From the NCBI GenBank assembly GCA_006937955.1, contig SSNP01000020.1:1643389-1707388 (forward strand): a stretch of 64,000 nt of DNA. Reading direction: 5' to 3'. The stretch is from Pachypanchax playfairii (Eukaryota; Chordata; Actinopteri; Cyprinodontiformes; Aplocheilidae). The notes beneath the pieces are model-generated. The model saw only the letters and a program-made list of their open reading frames with translations. It did no database searches and was not told where the DNA came from. The translations under genes were made by a program, and so were the position numbers. The stretch's first letter is position 1, and each line of letters starts with the position of its first letter. Shown piece by piece: positions 11,654 to 22,395 of the stretch.

Positions 11654-11809
11654 ATGGCCACGCTGGTGAATCTACTCATAGAATCTATTGAATCTGTTTT
11701 CGGAGAACTAGAGATGATTTCTTCATTGCAAATGTTCAAAGGTAAGAACTTTGTGCATTTCTTTATGTTAATGATGTGTGTGCTTTTTTCTCAACTGGGA
11801 GAAACATAG
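11654..11809 (+). pseudogene. RecQ-helicase-like N-terminal relic, left arm
   Basis: The frame starts with MATLVNLLIESIESVFGELE and is homologous by eye to the opposite-strand frame in the right arm (11791-12009). The left copy is more decayed: the region equivalent to the Walker A loop is lost by frame change and substitution. RecQ-family helicases use ATP to unwind DNA, but this fragment lacks every helicase motif after the extreme N-terminus and cannot act as one. The call depends on the better preserved right copy. Confidence 0.4.
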
Positions 11810-12009
11810 ATCTGGGATAGCTCCATCTGAAAGCGTCTGAAAATGGAGGGTCTTGCAAATCCAGTCAGGAGTAAAGCACACACATCGTTACCATCAAGAA
11901 ATGCAGAAAGTTCTTCCCTTTGCTCATTTTTCAACAAAGAAATCGTCTCTAGTTCTCTTAAAACAGATTCAATAGCAGATTCTATGCGTACGTCCAGTGG
12001 TGCAGCCAT
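11791..12009 (-). pseudogene. RecQ-helicase-like N-terminal relic, right arm
   Basis: The frame begins at ATG 12009 and reads through the pattern LLKNEQREELSAFLDGND and then VCALLLTGFARPS. RecQ helicases have a motif 0 with a conserved Glu-Gln followed, some 15-20 residues on, by a Walker A loop of the type LPTGxGKS. The order and spacing match, but the loop here reads LLTGFARPS, so the catalytic Gly-Lys is gone. Only about 70 residues survive. It is probably a first exon captured from a RecQ-like gene. Family assignment is from motif recognition only. Confidence 0.5.
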
Positions 12010-12249
12010 GTTTGTTTTACTTTGCCTGGACACATGCTGCTATCGTCATGTGAACATCCGCTCCAAAGCACAATGCTAACAAATGATTGGTCCGAACCAC
12101 CAGTGGAGTCGAGTCGGACAGTTAATTTGGAGCAGTACAAGATGGATTCTCCAAATCTCGTGAGAATCCATCCATCCAGGGCAAGGTTACAAAAGGCAGT
12201 TGTTAAGTTCATTTTTATTTAAGATTTTTTTTTTTTATTCAAATTAACA

Positions 12250-12864
12250 TTGATAAGAATTAATATACCATCTAGAGTTCAACACTCCAAAACTATTGAG
12301 ATAGCAGTGGACTTCAGGAAAATCTCTCCACCTCTGCCCTCCATTACCATAGACAACACACCTGTAACTATGGTGGACACATTTAGGTTTCTGGGGACCA
12401 CCATCCCCCGGTACCTGAAATGGACAACCAACATAGCATCAGTATCTAAAAAGGCTCAGCAGAGGTTCAACTTCCGCTCGCAGCTTAACAATTTCAACCT
12501 GCTACAGAAGGTGCTGGTGAACTTCTACAGAACCATCATCGAGTCTCTGCTGGTCCATCACAGTCTAGTTTGGTTCTGCAACCAAACTAGACAGAAACAG
12601 ACTGCAGAGAGAATCACTGATGTGGATCGGCCCTCCATCCAGGACCTGGACTCCTCCATCCAGGACCTGGACTCCTCCATCCAGGACCTGGACTCCTTCA
12701 TAGTCAGGAAAAGAACAGGCAGCATCAGCAGGGACCTTCTCATCCAGGATCTCACCTCTTCTCTCCCCTCAGGTCGGCGCTACAGATCTCTGAACACCAA
12801 AACCACTAGACACATAAACAGTTTTTTCCTACAGGACGTCACCATGTTAAACAAACATGATTAA
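12250..12864 (+). pseudogene. Non-LTR retrotransposon pol, C-terminal part
   Basis: A 204-residue frame carries the post-catalytic RT pattern of a fish non-LTR element: VDFRK, then DTFRFLGTTI, LKWTTNI, KKAQQR, YRTIIESLL, and a late SLPSGRRYRSL block. The catalytic palm lies upstream and is missing. Between the thumb and the SGRR block a 21-base unit is repeated three times (12634-12696), giving SIQDLDS repeats. The frame is followed by a 3' UTR ending in ATTCTG repeats near 13118. The clade is not certain; L2, Rex1 and related clades are candidates. Confidence 0.75.
12634..12696 (+). repeat. 21-base tandem triplication inside LINE ORF
   Basis: Three consecutive identical 21-base units (TCCATCCAGGACCTGGACTC plus C). 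Unit length is a multiple of three, so the frame stays open and the protein gains SIQDLDS repeats. Confidence 0.9.
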
Positions 12865-13118
12865 CTCTCCTAACTAGGAAATAATCTGTTCTATTATTAA
12901 AATAATGTTATATACCTGCTCTGTACCACCTGACCTCAAACCACCAACCAGACTTTTATAGGGGTAAAATGCTGCTAATGTATCTGGTGTGTGTTCTATG
13001 TGTTCTATGTCCAACGCTGTCTATTATCTTATATGTCTGTCTGTACAAGTACAAAGTGAGCCGGAACCAGATTCCTTGTGTGTAAAATACTTGGCCAAAT
13101 AACCCTGATTCTGATTCT
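12865..13118 (+). mobile_element. 3' UTR and tail of the non-LTR element
   Basis: Directly downstream of the pol fragment. It ends with CTGATTCTGATTCTAA, the short tandem tail typical of this kind of fish LINE, and marks the 3' end of the insertion. Confidence 0.65.
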
Positions 13119-13309
13119 AAAATTGCTTCTAAAGAGCTAAATTTTAAAGAACCTTCTTGTTTCGTACATGTGATGTGTGATGTGTTAGCAAGGGACACAA
13201 CTTTATGCTGTTTTGTTGTTTAGCTTACAGGACTTAGATTTATCACATCATAATACAGTAAATATTTCTGTTGTATTTTTGTTAAAGAAGTTGAGATCAA
13301 ACGCACTGA

Positions 13310-13760
13310 AGAGAGGCGACAGGGTAGTTTTCAACAATGTTTATTGAACTGATGTGTAGATGAGGCAGGACTGTGGAAGGTAATAAACACTAGACAAAGT
13401 CAACAGTTGGATATGTGGAGCTGAATGGGATTTATGGGCTGAGAACTGGGGCAGACAGAGTCAGAGTGGTGGTCCAAAAAAACAGGTCGAATCCAGTTAA
13501 TCCAATTGAGAAAGCATACACATCCAAATAAGAGCAGACGGAGACACGGTCGAGGTCCACGCTCTAAAACACAGGTGATCAAAAAGCAGACTGAAAGACT
13601 GGTAAACAAGACATGCACGAGTTTGGAAGCGTGAACGCATTTGCCAAACTAGTGACAAAGACACACGGGGGTTTAAATAAAGAGACAGACAGGTGTGTGG
13701 AATGAGCGAGGTGTGAGCAGGTGCAGGGCATGAACTAAACTACAGGACTGAGGGAGTGAA
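13310..13760 (-). repeat. Possible LTR-like dispersed repeat
   Basis: Same style of sequence as 5640-6010, with GACAGGTGTGTGGAATGAG and a TTTATTGAAC motif near its left side (a polyadenylation signal on the minus strand). Exact ends and target duplications could not be found. Confidence 0.3.
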
Positions 13761-13958
13761 AAAAACAAAACACAAGATACTAAGAAACTCAAATTTCTAA
13801 GAAACTAAATCACAAAACTACTTAAACTGAATAAAAAAAGGTGTGTATTAACTGAAAAAAGGCAAGATGTGGCATGGAGAGACGTGGTACATGACAGTTT
13901 GTGAAGGTTTACCAACTAGAATTTTTCTGGACATTGAAGAGAGAGTTTTCGAATATGA

Positions 13959-14177
13959 TGCGATTTATACAGGAACAGGGCAGGATTTTACAGCCAGAAG
14001 AGGGATCGTCTGTTTAGTGGTGTACAGTACTCATACTATGAGGATGAACGACAATGTGAGCGATCTGCAGGAGTTCAGGACAAGTTTCTGAAAAATCAGG
14101 CAGCAGCACGTCTACTGAAGCCCCATGAGGGTCTGCAAATCAAACTCACTGTGGCCAGAGTCAGTTATTCTTCATGA
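13959..14177 (+). other. Unrecognised open stretch of 72 codons
   Basis: Runs from after a TGA at 13956-13958 to the TGA at 14175-14177. No ATG lies near its start, so it would have to be an exon. The translation is rich in charged and aromatic residues, with phrases such as YSYYEDERQCER and ARLLKPHEGLQIKL. Its composition is unlike random AT-rich DNA. I recognise no family. It could be an old retrogene or transposon fragment. Confidence 0.2.
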
Positions 14178-14314
14178 ATGTACATATTGTACCAGTTTAT
14201 AGGAGATGATGTCTTCTATAAGAAAGGACTCTGGATTTGAGGATTGGATCCCTTTTCAGATCAGCAGAAAGAAAAGAAAATGAAAAGACAAAACTTTTCT
14301 TCCCATTTATTTCA

Positions 14315-14452
14315 CCCGAGTTCGAACGGCCTGTAGTTGTTTCGTCACAACTCCTGTGTTTGTTAGTATTCGGCAGCTCCCGCGGTTGAAACCACGCCTA
14401 GCATGCTGCTAGCTAAAAGCTGTAGCATAAGACGTAGCAAACAGGAACAGCT
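14315..14452 (-). repeat. Family A TTAA MITE, internal fragment
   Basis: The reverse complement matches the central part of family A, including CTAGCATGCTGCTAGC and GTAGCATAAGACGTAGC. Neither terminus is present. Confidence 0.75.
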
Positions 14453-14494
14453 GGAACCCTCTAAAATGACTCTGAAGAAATAATAAGTTACTAC

Positions 14495-14551
14495 AACATT
14501 TAATTTCCCTTCAAGGATTAATAAAGTATGACTGAATTTGAATTGAATTTA
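14495..14551 (+). repeat. Retroposon 3' tail fragment
   Basis: The phrase TTCCCTTCAAGGATTAATAA, followed by a run of TGAATT words, is a common 3' tail of fish LINE/SINE elements. Only the tail is present. Confidence 0.5.
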
Positions 14552-15142
14552 CGCTAATTCACTACGTTAATCTGCTGCAAAGAAAATCAGAATGAAAAAT
14601 TTGTTTTATTTCTCTATTTATTGACTAAAGTTGTGTTCATTGCTGCGTGTGATTGCGTTCAAGAGAAAAAGACTCATTTCACAGACAGTGCTGTATCTCA
14701 ACTGTTTGACAAATGTATTTATTTCTTTCATCAAAAATATTAGCTGATACTTTACTGCGTACCTTCTCACAGGACAATAATACATACCCTTTACACAGTC
14801 AGTACATTCATTATAAGGAGAAAATTTTAATTATGCAAGCCTGTACAGTCAAATAAAACTAATCATTGTTGAAGACCGCTAAAAAAATTAGCCGTGGAAA
14901 TTCACAATTTATTAAAATACCAACGAAAATGCCAAAAGCGTCATTTTTACATTCGTGTATATATCATTGCAATACTGCTCTGTATTTATGATTAATTATA
15001 AGTACATATTTTTATACTTTGCTAGTTTGATGGCACAAACTGTTTTAAAGCTTCTTTCTAAGACAAACTTTAAATGCGCACAATCATTCAAACTGTTGCT
15101 TAGTCTCATGAAAACACATACACACACACTAGAGCTGAGCTA

Positions 15143-15144
<2 letters not shown>

Positions 15145-15181
<37 letters not shown>
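15145..15181. repeat. AG dinucleotide microsatellite
   Basis: About 18 perfect AG repeats. Confidence 0.95.
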
Positions 15182-15184
<3 letters not shown>

Positions 15185-15542
15185 CCAAGCAGAGGAGAAC
15201 ACGTTGGAGAGAAAATACAATCTTTCCCTCTGATTGATTTATGCTCGATTATCTTTTTAATATCAGGCTGAAGAAAAATATAGATCCTGGGTTTTTGCTT
15301 CGTGATGGGAAATTTTTCTTTGTAATTAGCTCACCTTTGAGAGGGAGGGATGTCTGCATGTGACACTTAACCACTGCTTTGGTTTCCCAGCATGTCTCCC
15401 TCAGTTTGTGGCGTTCATGGCAATAAGGTGCAGGTTCCACACAAATGTCACATTAACATAGACCAAACACTGGATAAAACATGAGAAACATAAATGTCAC
15501 AGCAGCCATCAATTGGTAAAAGCTCCCTAGGCTTCTTTTTTT

Positions 15543-15568
15543 GGGGGGTGGGGGGGGGGGTGGGGGGG
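15543..15568. repeat. G-rich run
   Basis: Three G tracts of 6, 11 and 7 bases separated by single T bases. It could form a G-quadruplex-like structure, though three long tracts are not the classic four. Confidence 0.8.
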
Positions 15569-15677
15569 CTTGACACCCTTAAAGATCACAATCTGGTCAT
15601 TAAGCAGTTTAGATTAGGATTAAAGCACATGTTTTACATTCAGGGATTGTAGGAAGGAAAGTTAGTTAAGGATTTTA

Positions 15678-15790
15678 ATTCAATTCATTTCTATCTATAA
15701 AGCGCTGGTTCATAACAAAAGTCATTTCAAGGCCCTTCACAGAAATATCAGGTCCAATTCACATCAATACTCCAGATTCAAAGTCAGCTT
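15678..15790 (-). repeat. L2-type 3' tail fragment
   Basis: Read on the minus strand it gives the tail seen at 48296-48450 and 62086-62235: GTGAAGGGCCTTGAAATGAC, then a TATAGATAGAAATGAATTG end. It is divergent and short. Confidence 0.6.
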
Positions 15791-15794
15791 TATG

Positions 15795-16813
15795 AAAACA
15801 TTTCAAGCAGTTGTAAATAATGATCAAATACATTAAGTTATGAAATGCCACTGAGTGATTATTGGTTATTGATCCTGTTGGTCATTCATCTCCAATAAAT
15901 AAAGCACAAAATCCACCATCTTCCGATCAACGTCCTCCATTAGAACACATCAGTGGAATCAGTGGAGTGAAAGAGGAAAAGAACCGGTGGAACTCACGTA
16001 ACTACACTTAAAAAATTCATAATAATTTGTTTGGAAATTGAAGTAATTTTCAGTTTTTAAGCCAACAATTTAAACTTTACTACAACAACTATTAACAATT
16101 AATTCATATTGGTCTTATTGCTGAGAAGATTGAGTTCAGTTAATGACAAATACTAAAACACGCTAAACTATTTAAATGATGTATGAACATCTGGCCTGTT
16201 AAACAATCAGCAGTTATAAGAACCTCTTCTATAACGATAGTTTAATATCTGACCTCTTAAATATTTATAAAAAATCTCATTGAATGAATTTACATAACAC
16301 ACTTTTATCTTCATTTTAAATGATTTGGCAGTATTTGGTGGGTGTTTTCGATGAGAACGCTTAATGATATGCATATCTTTTTTTCTTAATTTTATGGAAA
16401 AATATTTGAATTCTTTTAGTCATAGATAAACAAAACTGAGCTGTAGGAGACGTTAAAACAATGAACGATAAAGCATGTGCTTAAACAGCCCACATTTCAC
16501 CTCATGTTTCTAACAGAGATGTCATAAAGAAGTTTTGGTTTGTATATTTTAAATAAATAAATTGGCCTGCTGTATTTGTTGTAAATATTTCATTTTTGCA
16601 AACTTCGTTCTCAACCAGCTTTAAAACTCTTCTAAACATAGCGGATAGCTCAGATCTTATAAAGTCTGTCATGTAAGGTTCTGAATATTTAACATCTTAC
16701 CTGTAGTAGACAACTCAGTCAACAGCCTCAGTTTAGAGAAACAGAGATTACCTCTGAGTGGCTAGTTATTCTAACAGGCTTGCTAACAGTTACAAAACAA
16801 TTCTTTTGCCATA
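15795..16813. other. No recognisable feature
   Basis: AT-rich intergenic sequence with no coding potential or repeat termini recognised. Confidence 0.45.
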
Positions 16814-16817
16814 TTAA

Positions 16818-17321
16818 AGGTTCAATATGTAAGAATTTTACTGTGAAATACTCACACAACAATCTAATGTCCCACCGATGTTGAATATAAAGTCACATTA
16901 TAACAGATCTCGATCTCAGCCGGCTGGGTGTCGCTAGTTACTGTCATTTTAAAAAAGCTAGCACGGACCAGAATCATTATTTACATGTCCAGACTTCCTC
17001 GTTCCATAGTGAATCACATGTGAGTCTGCAAGGTCGCCAAGTCTTCAAAACAAGCAGCTGTAATTCCACAGCGATCAGTATCAAACAGTAAAAGAAGCAG
17101 CCCTGAGGTAACTTGTAGTAAACCTAAAGAAACCATCACATCCTTCCCAAAAACTGAACAAATACAAGAGAAACAAAACGAGGATCAACATTGGAACTGG
17201 CAACCCAGCAGAAAAGTCAGGAAGGGAGGGGATGAGTGGGTGAGAGTGGAAGGTTTTTTTTTCTACATGATCTGCAGGACTCCAATTTGACCACAAGGTC
17301 TAATTCTTACACATTGCAACT
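16818..17321. repeat. TTAA MITE, third family
   Basis: The termini AGGTTCAATATGTAAGAATT and, reversed, AGTTGCAATGTGTAAGAATT are inverted repeats, flanked by TTAA at 16814-16817 and 17322-17325. Length is 504 bases. This is a third TTAA-target family, distinct from family A and from the element at 2535-3573. No coding potential. Confidence 0.8.
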
Positions 17322-17325
17322 TTAA

Positions 17326-19555
17326 AACAATCCTAATCTAAAAAAATCAAATGCACTTGGTTTGTTTATGTTTACGCTGCTCTATATCACATTCACTTCA
17401 AATAGTTATTCTGGCAGAGAAATTCTAAAATTCCAGCAGTTCTACACATGACTAGTTCTGCTGCTAATTCCTGCTAATCAAATGAAAAGCCATGTAGAGC
17501 AAACTTTATGGAAATGTAAAGAGTTTATAACATTGCATCAAACACCATGAGACTTTTTGAGATCTGTTTTTTAAGCAGTATTAAACCTCTTTGATCTTAT
17601 CTCAGACTGTGTGTTAGCTTGTCAGTTCAATCAAAATAAACTATTTCTCCAAACTGAGGTCGTTCAAAGAGCTGCATACAACAAGGATATGATATTCATA
17701 TTTATATACACTGTATATTTATATACATGCAGAGCCAACTCCTGGAATAAGCTGTTTCCTAGGGTCACGTCACTTCCTGAAAGAGGCACCACTGCAAGCC
17801 CTCTTCCCTCCACAAAACAAAACAAAACGAAAAATGATAAATATATCATATATAAAATGTTTGCTTGTTATTTCTGATAATCTGTTACATTTCAGAAATC
17901 GATTCTGCTTATTAAACACTTCTTCTGTTTCACAATCTTCATATATTAGCAGTAAAGCTAACAATTTCAATGCATTTACTAATATTCAGCTGCATTTAAT
18001 GTATTCTTAATGCATGCTGTTGTGAAAATAAAGAAATAAATAAACTATAAAAACAGAACTCCCTGAAGTGTCTTAGACGTTTCTGTGTCATGATAGGTTT
18101 AGAGGGCACGTCAGCTAAGATCGACACGCTTCACCTTTAACAGTTTAAAGCCTCTGATATTTTTTTTTTTTAAAAGCCTGACGTGTCTGATCTCTTTAGC
18201 TGAGTTTTAGCAGAAATGTGCCCTTTTAGTACAGCTTCACTCTCAGTAGATGGATGAACCCTGCTAATGCCCCTTGGTCTCCACAGAATGAATGTGCATT
18301 GATCTCAACGCGTTCTGTGGGCTTTGCAGTATGAGATACGTCCGTGCCTGATTTCATTTGTTGTTACCAAGTAGCAGTGATGCAGGATCCATGAACGTAT
18401 GTGACTGTGTTCTAGTGTAAAATGGTACTGTAACATCACAAGCTTGAAAGAATAAATCTGACGTGTGTCACTGTTGTCCTGAAAACTTGATTTACAGACT
18501 CAAAAATGGAACAAAAAAATCAAAAAAGTTTATTTATTTATGGATCTTTTGAGACGTTATGTGAATAACAGTTTATATTGGTGTCTTCTCTTGCTCTCTT
18601 TGTTTCTTGGTCTTTTAAAAAGCTAAAGGGTTAAAGACATCTTCAGTTACATTCATTATATTCATTTTAATAATGGCTAACAGTAAGTCATCAAGGATTA
18701 TTAATAGTTAATAGAGGACTATCTCCCGGTAGGAGAAATTTCCTCTTTCTAATAACGGAAACTGGTTGCTAAATTAATGACACCTTAGTGCTCCATCCAC
18801 TCCAGCACTTTTTTGCAAATCTACATTAACAGTCAAGTCTACCATGAATACATATTTCACCAACAATAAGCTGAGATCCTACTACAACCTGTGGGATTAG
18901 ACACGAGTTTACTTTGTCAGTTGTTGGGAGCTTTGACTTGCAGGTGACCTACTCTAATAAAAATGAGCCTCACGCACACAAGAAGAGTTGCAGAGATGTT
19001 CTTCTTGTAAAAGCCCCTTTTTAACAAGCCTTTGAGACGTCTCTGTGTATTAAAACGGAAACGACTGAGGTTTTTTTTATATTTATGAGACAGTCTTGAG
19101 TGCGGACAGCGGACACATTGTCACTGGCTCCTTGTGAGCAAATCACCTTTTAAGGTGAGGTGTGCACCTGCTTCCTGGAAATATCCCAACACATAGAAAG
19201 CTTCTAAGGATAAACCGTATTCGATGCTTCACCAAGGTCAACTTGTTGTTTGTCGTTTTTTATGATACAAATAGTGGTTCATAATCATTTTATTACCTCA
19301 TCTGTCTTTTCTCACCTACAGCATGTAGCTTTAAAATGTATTTATTTTTTGCATGGAGGGAGCAATCAGCATCTGTTTGACACACTGTTATTGAACTTAA
19401 GAGGTTTTGTCATCTTCTCCCGTGCTTCTAGCGTTTCCTGTAGCGCCTCACAAGCCAAGCACTTTATCATCGCCGACAAATGGATCAGCTTGTTCCTTGT
19501 GCTCTCCGGGCATGTTGACATTTTTCAAGTGTTAACAAGTCTCACAGCTGGTCGT
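17326..19555. other. 3' flank of gpr139, no other gene seen
   Basis: AT-rich sequence downstream of the gpr139 stop codon. Any 3' UTR would lie here. TTTATT motifs near 19340 and 18533 are AATAAA signals on the minus strand, but which, if any, is used cannot be told. Frames present have no recognisable domain. Confidence 0.4.
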
Positions 19556-19559
19556 GGAC

Positions 19560-20554
19560 TCAAGAGGAGATGCAAATAGGTTTGCCATTTTTATCGTACT
19601 GGTACACAAACATCTTGATGCAGTGGGAGTTGGCTGGTGAGATCCAGGGACTGCTTGTGATGGAGAAATTGTGGCTGGCGTAAAATGGTTGCGGCTGCTT
19701 CCGGCAGTGGACCAAAGCTCGCAACACGTTGGCTGCCATGCCCCGGAAACGCTTGCTAATGAAGCAGTAGAGAAAGAAGTTGACGCCAGTGTTGAGCAAT
19801 GCCAGCATGTTTGCCATATCAGTGAGCATGTGGAGCAGTCGGCTAGCGCTTTGAGATGTCGGTGGAGGCGAGTAGAAGTGGTAGAGGATCACGAGGGTAC
19901 GTGGTGCCCATAAAACCGCAAAAACAGAGGTGATGGCAAGAAGGATGGCAGTGGTCTTCCCTGTGGAATATCCGCGCAGTCTAAAGCAGTTGCGACGTTT
20001 GCGAAGTTTCTGAACAATGACGGTGTTGAGGGAGAAGAAAACGGTGCAGGGCAGGAGGTAGACGGTGGCACAGTGTGCCCACACCAAGACATGTTGCGCC
20101 ACTGTTCTTTTGTTGCTCTCTTTTCCTCCTCCTCCACCTTCATCAGTGTTTCCAACCCCAGGAAGGCTGTGCCAAAGCTCAGGCCACCAGTAATAAGGTG
20201 CTGCCGAGAGCAAGCACCCAATGTACACGGCGAATATCACCCTGCGTGTTCGGGCTGGGTAGGAGACACTGTGGTAGCGAAGAGGGTGGCAAACAGCAAT
20301 GTAGCGGTCGATGGTGAGAGGCACTGTTATCCAGATGGAGGTGTGGATGGAGGAGAACTCCAGAACCTGCACGGCATTGTTTAATGATGGTGGCAGAGGT
20401 GAGGCCAAAATAAAATCCTCCAGTATGAAGTCAACGAAAACGATGAGGAGCAAAACTAGAATGTCCGCAGCAGCCAAAGCCAGCAGATAATTGTAAGAGG
20501 ACTTCTGACGACGCAGCACCAGCTGGGACAGGATAACCACCGTCAAGATGTTAG
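19560..20554 (-). CDS. gpr139: GPR139-like receptor, exon 2
   Basis: Encodes residues 50-380 of an orphan class A G-protein-coupled receptor; in other vertebrates GPR139 responds to aromatic amino acids. Visible landmarks: TM2 LALAAADIL with Asp80, DRY at 132-134, the third-loop block LRGYSTGKTTAILL, TM6 LWAPR in place of CWxP, and TM7 NTGVNFFLYCF in place of NPxxY. The C-tail has the diagnostic SHNFSITSSPWISPANSHCI and ends KNGKPICISS. No Cys sits at the start of TM3, so the usual ECL2 disulfide is absent. The exon starts after acceptor TTCCAG at 20555-20560 in the phase exon 1 requires. ECL2 carries an insertion with five glycines (189-193). The close relative GPR142 is less likely given the C-tail. 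Confidence 0.95.
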
Positions 20555-20660
20555 CTGGAAGGAGACAGGATGTAGGAGGGTGATTGGAAAGTAGATGGAC
20601 ATGGGAAGATGGTGGGAGAGTCGGATGAAATGGGATGAGAAATGAGTGCAGGTTAGGGCA

Positions 20661-20697
<37 letters not shown>
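20661..20697. repeat. 37-base G homopolymer
   Basis: An uninterrupted run of 37 G on the plus strand, so C37 in the gpr139 transcript. It lies about 107 bases before the exon 2 acceptor, where it might influence branch-point use. Run length may be inaccurate because such runs are hard to sequence. Confidence 0.95.
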
Positions 20698-20698
<1 letters not shown>

Positions 20699-22254
20699 GA
20701 GAGACTGAGTGTTAGTGAAGTCTGGTGATTGAAACAGCCAACAATAAGCAAGATGGTTGTACAAAAACAGTTCACATAAAAGATCTAGTGCAGGTACAAA
20801 CAACAAGAAGCACAAACAAAAATCACGGCTCAAAAGACGTTAAAGTGGATAGAAATCTTTCTGCATGATCAACAGTTTAAGAGCATGCAACATAAAAAGA
20901 AAATGAAAACTGTTCTGTCATTGTTCACTGGACAATAATCCTTTCACCGCTTATTGCAGCCTTTTCTTTATTCCTTATTGACACCTGCTGTGTAATTCCT
21001 GCCACACCTGCCTCTCCTTTTGGGACAAATTGTTATCTTTAATCAAGGGTAAAGTCACAACATAAACACGAGGGCAACGTGCAGCATCACAGCCTTGGCT
21101 TTACTGTCTGCCAGCCTGCCGCCAGCAATTTAGCTCCTGGAACAAAGCACAAGGGCAGCCCATCACTCCCTGTCTGCCTCTCTTTGTCAGCCTCTCCACC
21201 ATTATGTATCATGATGCTTCTCATTAACGTTCCCATCTATCTCCAGCTATTTATTTATTCCAGCTTTGTTTCACTGGACAGATAAATACCCCTGGAGGAG
21301 ACCTACATTTTTACTTAAAAGGATAAAAAACGGTGACCTGAATGTGATTTATCCCAAATCCATAGCATCATAGCATTAAGGCTAAAACTAATTCCTCTAT
21401 ATTGCCTTCCAACACACCTTTGCCCATACCTGCCCTTTGACTTTGACTTCAAAGTTGTAAAGAGTATCAGTAAAATAATCCTCTAGTATTAGAAATGCCC
21501 ATTAAAGAGATTGATAAATCATCAGTTGTTACAGATTCTTTTTTAATGCTAGTAGGTGTAACGTCAATATGACCATATATGGTGTTGTAAAACAAGTTTT
21601 AACCTGCAAAAGACTTTGCATAAAACATTGTTTCTTCTTGCTAAGGAAGAATGACAGTAATACCATACCATAGGAATCCTAATTTCTCCAATAGTGTCCA
21701 TTAAATTTTTAATAACTCTTTCTGGTCACTGAGCTGCTATAACTTGTAAACACATGATCTTGTTTATAAATTAAAATGCTTGTGGGACAGGTGAGCAGAG
21801 TGTTTCTTAATTTCTGAAAAGTTTTGTATTTTCCTCATTTTCCCTTTAGTGCTGGGAAGTTGAGTTAATTTAAAAACACCCTAATATAAAATTTGAACTT
21901 GAAGGTTTTAATCTAACAAACCCAAAATCCGTAGGCTATTCCGCGAGTATTTCCAATTACTCAGCCATTAAAATGACTACTAATTGCTATTGCCTGCACT
22001 GCTTCCAGACATGCATTTTCATATTAATGCATTTAACCAATCACATTTCAGCAATCACTTGTTGCCAGGCAGGGTCAAAGTCCAATAACTCTGCATGGAG
22101 ATCTTCACAATCATTCTGCAGGCCCCTCTAAAAGAAAACAAGCATCGATTAAACTGTTACTTCAACCAATCAGATTTTGATTGGGCAACACCCAGACCTG
22201 CAAGCAAGTATGGTGACATCAGTGTATTCACACTATTTGATTGGTTAGTTAGAG

Positions 22255-22395
22255 AAGTGTTTCCCAACCCTGGTCCTCAAGGCACACTGACCTTCATGTT
22301 CTAGATGTTTCCCTGCTCTAAAACCGCTGAGTTAAATGAGCAAATTACCAGACAACTTTCCTTTAGTTCTATAGTAATCTGCTCATTTAAAAATA
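22255..22395 (+). repeat. hAT-type MITE fragment
   Basis: Starts with GTGTTTCCCAACCCTGGTCC and TCAAGGCACACTG, a motif common at the ends of abundant fish MITEs of likely hAT origin, then GATGTTTCCCTGCTC. An opposite terminus was not found. Confidence 0.5.

Larger units (their letters stand above)
11454..12189. repeat. Large fold-back element with RecQ-like arms
   Basis: The 736-base segment is one inverted repeat with arms of about 350 bases meeting near 11815. Outer ends are TAACCTTG and CAAGGTTA. The motif TGGATTCTCACGAGATTT on the left recurs inverted near 12152-12170. Each arm holds a copy of the same start exon, facing the centre. It interrupts an L2 fragment at 11453. The element class is unknown. 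Confidence 0.75.

Noticed and set aside
12558..12755. Minus-strand repeated RSWMEES frame as a repeat protein
   Set aside because: It is the antisense of the 21-base triplication in the LINE ORF.
19671..20384. Plus-strand frames of 80-103 residues across gpr139 exon 2, and minus frame 19889-20221
   Set aside because: These are shadows of the receptor coding sequence in other frames.
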